64,000 nt of DNA from Lutraria lutraria. Lineage: Eukaryota > Mollusca > Bivalvia > Venerida > Mactridae. The position numbers and the translations under genes are program-made. The notes beneath the pieces are model-generated. The model had not been told where the DNA came from, ran no database searches, and saw only the letters and a program-made list of their open reading frames with translations. Below, piece after piece: positions 40,601 to 52,600 of the stretch (its first letter is position 1; every line of letters starts with the position of its first letter). The stretch lies in contig OZ026835.1 in NCBI GenBank assembly GCA_964023205.1, positions 12,730,414 to 12,794,413 of the forward strand, in the 5' to 3' direction.

Positions 40601-43600
40601 ATAGTACAGGGCTCAGTAGTTGGGATTTGGACATTGCAAAAGCGTCTCCGAAATATCAGATTGTGGAGCCAAGATTCAAACTCATTACCATCCAGTGTGT
40701 TACCACTAAAACATCGATCCACCTCAAGAAGAAAATCACTATGACAACCATTACCTGTTAGGATCACTGAATCTTCTATCACTGTTGAGTATTTCATAAA
40801 GTTCAGTGATGTCTGCTAGACCAGGAAGAAATATCAGCACAGCACCATTCACAGCAGCAAACTTGTCACTTTTATCTATATATAGCAATAACTCCTGAAA
40901 CATAAATAACCTGATTTAATACAATTCTTGTGATTATTCAATGATGCAGGGTTCTCAATAAGTTTGCGGCCAATAGGCCCAAATGCTAGCAGTGTCCTGA
41001 CATTTTTCTAACTTTGAGATTTCTAAGCAGCCTAAAATCATTTCTAAATGGCTAAATCAGCCACGAGTCAGTTAAGAACATTTTTTTATATTATTTTGTC
41101 TCTCAGGGTTTAACACAGAATTAACTCCCAGGGTCATTGAGTGATTTTTCTAATTTTGACAGTAAAGAAAGATCCAAGGCATACACCTGAGCCAATCCAC
41201 AGACCTTCTGTAAGCTTGTTGGACAGTTTCCTCATTAGTGAAATTTGTCTCTTTCAAGGTAGGATTTGAACTCACAGTGATATCTAGACAGACAATATAA
41301 CCATTCAACAATGGAAGGCTTACCACAATAATATCCATGTTGATTCTTCTCATGTTCATTCTAGTAATTGTATTCCTTGTTTTATGACTGTACTTATCAG
41401 GTGACAAATTTGTCTGAAATATACATGTATACACAAGCATAAATCATTGTATTTTTTGATAGCATTTAGTTCTGCACTAACAGTTTGGGTCATTTGGCGA
41501 TTTATCCAGCTTTAATGAAGGAGAAAGAAACCATTCATACACCTGGGTAGAACCATCAACCATCTGTAAGCTAACTGGACAGTTTCCTCATAGAAGAAAT
41601 TGCTGGGATTCAAACTAACAGCCATGAGGGTAAAATGTATAAAAGATGGTTTTATGCGAGACACCTAGATAAATGTTGACTCCAAACTGTTTGACTGATT
41701 GTTATTTTAACTCCACAACTTTTATCATCAGCAGAAATAACAAGTTATAACAAGTGTAATATTTGTACAACAATAATGACACATTTCCATGAGGTAAAAT
41801 AATAAATTAAGTTCTTTATATATCAGTTAAAAACTGAATTATCACTATTGTTTTATGGCACATCATTAGCTTTGGTCATTTAGTCTGTAAACAGACAAAT
41901 GTACCAATGATGTTAACAACATACCAAATGAAAATTACCTGCATACATTTTAACATAATTACAATATACAAAAGCTACATCTGGAGTAAAAATTTACCAA
42001 ATCTAAAGATGAAACATCATCCTTCGTCCAGTATACATCCATCTGTGCTTGATTACCTCCCTTTTCTGTCACTGTCAACTTGGCACTTTCTTCCTACAAC
42101 ATAACATTTAACATCTTACCAGAAAGTTCATAAATACTTTATGACTGTAGAAGCTAAGTGTATTATTTGTTACAATAACTAAATAATAATATACATAGTT
42201 TTGGGTTAATTCATTTACTTTTAATATTGTACTTACAAATGTACAACAAAACACACACATATATATGCAATGCTATACATTTGTATTTACTATGCATATA
42301 CTATAATTACTGTAAAGAAATTTATTATATCTTAACACTTAAAATGAAATCAATTTGTGTGGATTTAATGACATAATAGTTTTTATATGGTGTGAAGTGA
42401 AATCCTTTGACAAACCAAAGTTAACACATCATTCATGGTAACCAGTCAAAAAATAAGTAGCCACCTCTGAATAAAGGCCACCTTGAGAATTAATGCTATT
42501 CTTTTAAAAACCATCCTTAATTATTAAGTACAAAAATTACCTCCATATAAAGGTCACCAGTCAATAAGGGACACATTTTGTGAGTCTCAAGGGTGGCCTG
42601 TGTTCATAGATTTAAATGTATCTAAATCTGATTAGACAATAAAATGTTAAAGCAGGTAAATGAACAAATTAACCATATACCTGTACAAGATCTGACTGTC
42701 TCAATGCATACTGTGAATCTTCATCTATTACATAACCTGTCATTTCTACAACATCTTCAACATGATATACCTGAAATTTCATACATATATAATATAGATG
42801 TAACAGCCCCATATTTCACAGTGCATGTACCAGAATCATATATTGACTATAATGCATATGTTGACAAATTTTGAATTTAACATACTGACATCTATCACTT
42901 AATGTACAAGAATAACAGGATTTAGAGATGATAAATATGTACCCATATTTAATTAACTGATAATGTATATGCATTTATTGGAAATAATGATCCATAGAGA
43001 TACCAATTTGTGCATTTTTATAAAAAACAAATACTTGCTTATCTTGGAGCTAAACTTTTGTAATAAAAATCCTCACATAAAAGTATCTTCATGTTAATAA
43101 AACAAAAGCCAACCTATGCATATTATCAATAATCCAAAAACTGCGCAAGTATCAACAACATGATACAAATTATTACCTCTACAGGAAATGTACGTCCTGG
43201 AATATTGATGACTGGACAATGATCAAAATAAGATGAAAATTTTTGTGCATCAAGTGTAGCACTCATCAGAATGACCTTGAGATCTGACCTTTGTTTTAAT
43301 AATTGTTGTAGAATTATCAACAGAAAATCTGACTGAACACTTCTCTCGTGTACCTGAAAAAAATATAAGCATAAATTATACAAAAAACTGTATTCCTCAT
43401 TTTGATTTGGATTTATCTTAGAAAATTCCTATTTTCAGAATATGCACTCTTATCATGTGAAATTATGGTCATTCTGCAGACTGACTTGACATGATGATGT
43501 TTATCACCTCCTGATGATAGCATGTTAAATTTCTTCAAAGAAACCTAAACATCATGAAATACACATACCATGATGAAAGAGAAGATTCCATTCAGATGAA

Positions 43601-46600
43601 GTTAACTTGACAGGAATTCAGTCAATTTCCTTACACTAACAAAAACTGATAAGATTTTAAACATCACATTAATTGATGACAAACAAAAACCCTAATATAT
43701 ACTAAAGAAAGTGCAAGTCTTAATCAGACTCAATCAACTACATTTACGCTAAGTTTTGATGGTAAAGGATTAGTTAAGGAAAAAATCAAACCTCATCCAC
43801 GATCACATGCGTAATTTGTTGTAATTTAGCATCCAGTTGAAGTTTTCTGAGTAATACACCAGTCGTACAGTATGTTAATCTTGTATTAGGTCCTATCTTA
43901 GACTCGAACCTTATCTGATATCCACACAGCGAGTCACGACCACCTGTTGGGTATATATCAAGAAATCTGGTCCAGATATACATCAAACAATATACAGGTA
44001 CATTGAACTCTAATAACAAGTACCGGTATACATATATTTGAAGGAAAATATTGCTGAATAAGAATGGATTGTGACAAAAAATTGTGAATTAAAGTCAGTA
44101 ATCAAATAATTGAATACCTTGATTAAGAAATACCAGTAATGAATATAAAATTATACATGAATATGTTGACTCCAACTGACCAATCACAGCACAGAAAAAG
44201 TGTTTTCTAAAACATGTAGATCACAGTTAGCTGTTGTAAAAACATTCAGTATTACCTGTGGTCTAAGTAAGGGTGTAACGATATACCGTCATTTGCTCAC
44301 AGTTCGGTTCACGATACGTCACATAACCCGGGACGGTACGGCACGGTATGGAATATTCCCGACCACCGATAGCAAAAAACTGAATGTGGACATTTAAGTT
44401 CAAAATATGGACCCATTTTTGGTTTAGGACCATAGAAAAGTACAGCATTAAAACAAATGTAAAAGCTTACATTTATTTGCATTTTACTTCATGTAATGTT
44501 GTGAAGTTATAATAAAGTTTGAATAGTTTATACAGTCTTTTCATCTAAAGATGGGTATCGTGATACAAATTGTATCATTCACCTTGTATCGTGATACGTA
44601 TCGTATCATGAGGTGAGCGTATCGTTACCCCCTTAGGTCTAAGTCAGATAGATCTCTCATAACTGTTGACTATGAAATTTCTGGCTCGCTGCACTCGCTT
44701 CTAAATTTCATAGACAACAGTTGATCTATCCTATATATTACTGGTACAGTATGTCCTCACACCAGTGTAAATTTGTTAGCGTACTGGTGTCTTAACAAGT
44801 GTGAACTAATCTTTGATGACTTTGGTATTTATCATCTTACCTAGTTTAGATTCTCCCATTTCTTGACTAACCCTGGATGCCAAACTTATAGCTGATATAC
44901 GTCTTGGTTCGGTACAAACAATGTTAACATTATCCCCATCTCTCTTCAGACAGTCCTGAAACAAATACATGAATATTCATACTTCCCCATTCGTCATACA
45001 GTAGACAACTAAGGTACAGTTATTATCTTCTCGATTTCATTTTTAAATACACAGGGAACAGTTATTGATTGAATAAATGGTTGCACACATTTAGTACTGA
45101 AAGGTAAATACAATATATAAGAAGATTATAAATTAGATTATTCAACAGCAGACTGTTCCATTTAAATATTCTTCAGGGAAGTGTGTTATGTGAAAAAAAG
45201 AGTTTTACCATAAACAGGGGCAAGTAAATATAAAATTATCTCTGAATGAAACTTTCAATTTCATATTCAAACAAAAGCTTACTGAAATACTGACTGTATC
45301 TAATACAGCAGTGAGGCTTATCTCATATGTAGAAATTTGGATGACAAATATTAGCTAGCACCAGTAAGGAAGAATCAAAATGAATTAAATAATAAAATGA
45401 AATTTGAAATCATAATACAAGTACAGGATATTCAGAATTTTTATAATTCTGTTCCTACCTCAAGAATAAAATGAGGAACTTGAGTGCTTTTTCCACTTCC
45501 TGTTTCCCCGGCAACCAAAACAACACTATGTTTCTGAAGAGTCTTGATAATGAAGTCTCTATGCTGGTACACAGGAAGTTGTTCACGTGTCGTCAGTAAA
45601 TTAGAATATAACTTTGAACCCTGGTTACGACCGTACAAGCCCTGAACAGATTTTGTTACCATAGATTTTGATGAAGCAGTTTTCTGAGATAAGACATTGT
45701 CTGATAATGGACCTGCCATCATCTGGAAAAAGAAGGAGAATGCTGTAGAAAAAATGTAGAATTCCATACATTATTGACATTAAGAAACACCTTCCACTTA
45801 GCAACTTTACACACAGTTTAGATATAAGATACAATCCACATGTGCCTCTTTTAAGAAATGTGATAAAAAAACTATATATCCTAGACTAGTTGCCATGCAA
45901 CAATATAGAATAACATCTTCTATCAATAAAAACTTTGAATGAAATAAGACAATAACATAATGACTGTTATAACATTTGTGTGGTTTCCAAGCCATGTTTG
46001 CTGCTAGACAGATCCTGAACCAAGACTGCCATGAACCAAAAAAATTCTCTTTTTAGACAAAAATTACACTAAAATGACTGACATCAAGCCACACATGAAA
46101 TTTTATATCTATTACTCACTTGTTCATCATCTGAATCCATATTCTCCCATGAATCAATAACATCATCTTCATCCTCATCTTTCTTACATGGTTTCATCTT
46201 TGATCCAGTTATTTGTATTTTAGACATCAGTTTGGCAAGGAACTGATCTCTAGGCTGATATAAAATGATGAACACACTTTCATGAGAAAATGAACCAAAA
46301 TTGAATAAATGTCTATCATATAAAATAATTTATAATGGTATTTAATGTACATCACCATTAATAACAATACTAAATGCACCGAATGTAGAGATAATACCTT
46401 ATTGACTTGCTTTCTCTTCAAATTTATGAAGATTTATTCAAAAGCACATTGACTGAATTCAATGATTGAACTAGTACAAGTAAAAGATAATACAATATGA
46501 AAACAGTATGGGAGAACTAGAGATATAACCTATTTGTGGTGTACCTTATTTTCCTTAGATTTCTCCTCTTGCTGTGCTTGTTTCTCAGCATCAGACCATT

Positions 46601-49600
46601 CTATCCATATATCTCTATATGGGGGAGGTAATAGTTGATACACAGATTGTCCTGTTAAAATATGTACAAAGTTTAATCAAATCATATAAAACATTAACTC
46701 AAGTCATGAAATCATTGCAATACTATCAAAGATAAATACATACAGTATAGCCTAGGCTGAATATATAACTGAATAGAGGTTAGTAAATTTCATAGAGATC
46801 TATACAATCATGTTTATTCAATATAGATACGACCCAATATGAAATATTTTATATAAAACCTCTGATCAAATCAAGAAGCAGACCAGTGGGGCACTTTTCT
46901 AGCAAATGAAACAATAATCCAAGCTTGATGTGATAAAATGTTTGTATTCATTTAACTACTGATAGGTCTAGCTCTTGAAACAAACTGAAGATCAAAGATG
47001 GAGAAAAAGTTCATGAACTGAAGGTATCATACAAGAGCATACAGAATCTGTCAATGAAAATATAGTTCCACCAGTGAGATCGATTTCCTATAGCTATATA
47101 AAACTTGATTGAACTAATTGGAAATAATTCAATTATAGATCTTAAAGGGAGGCTTATACCAAGTTGCACTAAAACCAAAAAAGGATTGTTTAGAAGCAGT
47201 CCTATATAGCCTAATAGAGTCAGTCAACTAAACTTGAGCTCAGAAGTAACCAATCAGATGCTAGATTTATGAGTATGAACTTTGACCTTATAACTTTATA
47301 CCCAGAACAATATATTACCTTTACAGAGATGATACAAGGCTAGAGTAGATGCTACATGTTCTGCTTCTCGTATATTACCACAAAATATCTCTGGACATAA
47401 TTCTAACATTCCTTCCTTTTTTCTGTCCACAACAATTCTACAAAAATAAATGCAATTGTACAAAATAAAATGCACATACCAGTATATAAGATGTAAGACA
47501 AACAAGACTTCATTCTTAATGCTTAATTTTCGTTTTTCCACTTTCTGTTGTAGCATATTTTAATGAATTCAAGGTATTTGATAACGCAAAATAGAAGGAT
47601 GCTCATAATTATAGATTTATTAGAACTTTTTAGAACTACTACCAGAAGTACCTGCACTTGAATGTATTTCCTTTGCCAGTGATCTTATGGAACTTTGGAG
47701 GAGGACTTTTCTGTAAATGTTTTCTGCACCAATCATTTAGAAATTGTTTTGGAGATTTTCCAGTCCACTGCTGTCGTGTGTATTCAAAACTACGAGTCTC
47801 AGCCATTTTCACTACTTTTTCTTCTAAAAAGTTATATACATCATGAATATGATTTAAAATGATCATGACAGTGTAAGTTATCAACAGATATCAATATACA
47901 AACAAGAGGGCCATGATGGCCCTATATCGCTCACCAGAAAAAAAGACTCTTAGAGAAAATTATCATGAGCATTTGTAAAATTGAGTAACCCTGGAGCAGG
48001 GCCAATTTTGCACCTACAGCAATAATTTAAACAAACTTGGTAAATGTCCACCAGACAATGCTACATACAAAATAAGTAAGCTCTAGGCTTTGAGGTTTTG
48101 GACAAGAAGATTTCCTTGTTTTCCTATATAAGCCTATATAAATCATGTGAACCCCGGGGCGGGGCTAATTTTCACCCTGGGGCCATACTTTTAACAGACT
48201 TGATAGAGGTCAACTAGACAATGATACATACCAAATATCTTAGCTCTAGGTCTTGTGGTTTCGGCCAAGAAGATTTTTTAAATGTTCCTATATATAAGCC
48301 CAAATGAATCAAGTGACCCCTGGGGCGGGGTCAATTTTGACCCTAAGTCAATAATTTGAACAAACTTGGTAGAGGTCCACTAGACAATACTACACACCAA
48401 ATATCTAAGCTCTAGGCACTGTAGTTTCTGACAAGAAGATTTTTAAAATTATCCTATATAAGTCTATTTAAAATCAAGTGACCCCTGGGGCGGGGCAAAT
48501 TTTGAACCTAGGACAATCATTTGAACGAACTTGGTAGAAGTCCACTAGACAATGCTACACACCAAATACCTAAGCTCTAGGCATTGTAGTTTCTGACAAG
48601 AAGATTTTTAAAATTTCCCTATATAAGTCTATGTAAAATCAAGTGAACCCTGGGGCAGGGCCAATTTTGACCCTAGGGAAATAATTTGAACAAACTTGGT
48701 AGAGGTCCACTAGACAATGCTACACACCAAATATCAAAGCTCTAGGCCCTGTGGATTTGGACAAGAAGATTTTTTAAGTTTTTCCTATTGGTTGCCATGG
48801 CAACCAGAGTTTTTCATGAAACTAAATTTTTTTAACAACGTTGGTAGAGCTTCATGCAAGGAACATCCATGTAAAGTTTCATTGAAATTGGCCAACTTGT
48901 TAAGAAGGAGATGTTGTTTAAAGCAATTGTTGACGCACGCACGCACACACCGACGACGGACATCACGCGATCACAATAGCTCACCATGAGCACTTTGTGC
49001 TCTGGTGAGCTAAAAAGGTGAGAACACAATGGTTGAGGCAAACAAACTCTGATCATCCAAAACTAAACAAGAGGGCCATGATGGCCCTATAAATGCTCAC
49101 CAGGAGAAAAGGTCATTTGGAGATTAACATTGTCGAAGTTTTCTATACAAGTCTAAGTAAGATCAAGTGACCGATCTGAGCCGTTTTTTATCCCATGGCC
49201 ATTATATGAACAGATTTAAAAGAGGTCCATTAGACAAAGCTACATACCAAATATCTTAGCTCTAGGCCTTGTGGTTTCGGAGAAGAAGATTTTTTAAAAT
49301 TTTCCTATATAAAATAGAGTAAACCCCAGGACAGGGCTAATTTTGACCCTAGGGCAATAATTTGAACAAACTTGGTAGAGGTCCACTAGACAATGCCACA
49401 TACAAAATATCTAAGCTCTAGGCCTTGCGGTTTCGGAGAAGAAGATTTTTTAAATTTTCATATATAAGTCTATATAAATCAAGTGACCCCCGGGGCGGGG
49501 CCAATTTTGACCCTAGGGCAATAATTTGAACAAACTTGGTAGAGGTCCACTAGACAATGCTACATACCAAATATCTTAGCTCTAGGCCTTGTGGTTTCGG

Positions 49601-52600
49601 AAAAGAAGATTTTTTAAATTTTCCTATATAAAATAGAATAAACCCCAGGGCAGAACCAATTTTGACCCTAGGGCAATAATTTGAACAAACTTAGTAGAGG
49701 TCCACTAGATAATGCTACATACCAAATATCTCAGCTCTAGGCCCTGTGGTTTCGGAGAAGAAGATTTTTTAAATTTTCATATATAAGTCTATATAAATCA
49801 AGTGACCCCCGGGGCGGGGCCAATTTTGACCCTAGGGCAATAATTTGAACAAACTTGGTAGAGGTCCACTAGACAATGCTACATACCAAATATCTTAGCT
49901 CTAGGCCTTGTGGTTTGGGAGAAGAAGATTTTTTAAATTTTCCTATATAAAATAGAATAAACCCCTGGGCATTGCCAAATTTGACCCTAGGGCAATAATT
50001 TGCACAAATTTGGTAGAGGTCCACTAGATAATGCTACATACCAAATATCTTAGCTCTAGGCTGTGTGGTTTCGGAGAAGAAGAATTTTTAAATTTTCCTA
50101 TATAAGTCTATATAAATCAAGTGACCCCCGGGGCGGGGCCAATTTTGACCCTAGGGCAATAATTTGAACAAACTTGGTAGAGGTCCACTAGACAATGCTA
50201 CATACCAAATATCTTAGCTCTAGGCTGTGTGGTTTCGGAGAAGAAGATTTTTTTAATTTTCCAATATAAGTCTATATAAATCAAGTGACCCCCGGGGCGG
50301 GGCCAATTTTGACACTAGGGCAATAATTTGAACAAACTTGGTAGAGGTCCACTAGACAATGCTACATACCAAATATCTTAGCTCTAGGCCTTGTGGTTTC
50401 GGAGAAGAAGATTTTTTAAATTTTCCTATATAAAAAAGAATAAACCCCAGGGCAGAGCCAATTTTGACCCTAGGGCAATAATTTGAACAAACTTGGTAGA
50501 GGTCTACTAGATAATGCTACATACCAAATATCTTAGCTCTAGGCCTTGTGGTTTCGGAGAAGAAGATTTTTTAAATTTTCCTATATAAGTCTATATAAAT
50601 CAAGTGACCCCCGAGGCGGGGCCAATTTTGACCCTAGGGCAATAATTTGAACAAACTTGGTAGAGGTCCACTAGACTATGCTACACACCAAATATCAAAG
50701 CTCTAGGCATTGTAGTTTTTGACAAGAATATTTTTTAAATTTCCTATATAAGTCTATGTAAAATCAAGTTACCCCCGGGGCGGAGCCAATTTTGACCCCA
50801 GGGTAATAATTTGAACAAACTTTGTAGAGTTCCATAAGACAATGCTACATACCAAATATCTCAGCTCTAGGCCCTGTTGTTTCAGACAAGAAGATTTTTT
50901 AAGTTTTCTCTATTTGTTGCCATAGCAACCAGAATTTTTAATGAAATTTAATTTTTTGAACAACTTTGAAAGGGGACCACCCAAGGATCATTCCAGCCAA
51001 GTTTGGTTGCAATCGGCATAGCGGTGTAGGAGGAGATGTTGTTTAAAGTAAACATGGACGCCACGAAATCGTAACGACGCACGACGCACGATGGACGCAG
51101 GGCGATCACAAAAGCTCACCCTGAGCACATTCGTGCTCTGGTGAGCTAAAAACATAAACTTTTATACATCAAGCAAATATGTTTGGGTCTATTTAGTCTT
51201 CATCAAATTACTTATATAGGACACTACATAGAGACACCTAAATTGAGTCAATTCCAAAAAATCTTGATTAACTGTTCTAATTTCTAGAATGCATGGAACC
51301 AATATTTTTCAATCAAGTGCATACTTTTAGGTGCAGGTTCTTCCTCTGCTTGCTGAAATAATGCAAGTCCCATGTCTTCATCATCAGCTGATTGTTCAAC
51401 CACTGGTTCATGTGATTCAATCAAGGAATTTGATTGGTTTGATGTCACATCAGCTGATGAAACAGCACAATCTGATTGGCTACTGTTTTCTATGATTGAT
51501 GCAACCTCTGTACCACTAGTATTTTTATCACTGTCAGTGTTTGGTAATTTTACTTGAGGATCGAAATCAGGATGTTTTTCTAATGCCTCCATTTCTATCA
51601 ATGAAATTTAAATAAACACATTTATAACTATCAATACTATTTGGAGAACATAGAGTAATAAACTCATATACATAACTATCAACAAAATATAAACATGTTT
51701 CCTTTTCATCAATATAATTACTTAAATGGTGAAAAAGTAATAAGAAGACAAGCATTATTGCAAAAAATGGACTATTCATCTAAAGGTCATCAAATAAATC
51801 TCAATGCTATCCAAGCCGAATCCCCAAATTAAAGAACTGGTTAGTAATTAATAAAACGTTTTCTGTTTACTTACAGCAAATACAAGCCTTCCTATATAAT
51901 TAAAAAGGTACTGTTTCCATGGAAATCAAGTAATCAATATAAGTCATTAAGAACTTTTACAGATGCATTCCACATAAGGAAATTAAATAAAAGAAAATGA
52001 GACGACAAGTGGCTGAAATCCCTCTTAAATATGGAATATTTTCTGCTATGCAATAAAATCATCCACCCTCACCTAGAATAAGTTCTCTGATATGCTTGGA
52101 TATTTCTTTGACTTTTGCTTTATCACCAGCCTTCTTCATAGCAGAGGCCTCTTCTTTAGCATCCAGCAAACATGCTGTCAGTTCTAAATATTTCTCATTC
52201 TAAGCAAGAAATAAAAATACTGAACTGTATTCTGAATATCTTATTGCAAAATATATTAAACAAGTATGACTCATAATGTATACTTACAAGTAAGATTATT
52301 GAAAGAAACTGATAATAGGAATACATTAAAAACTAAATAAATTTCTCATATTGTCCTAACTTACTATAGTCAAATGAATTTCTCCAGTTTTCTTACTGTA
52401 CTTAATAAAACAAAATATCAACAAAATCAATCATTGTACAGGTCCAGTCTTCACATGTTTGTATTAAACAAATACAAGTATTCTAAGGGAATAAGAATTA
52501 TTGAACAAACAATATTCAGATGATGAAGATCAAGAAACAGGCTTACAGGATCTGCTTCATTACTTTCTGACGAATCACTTTCATCTGATTCACATTCTGC

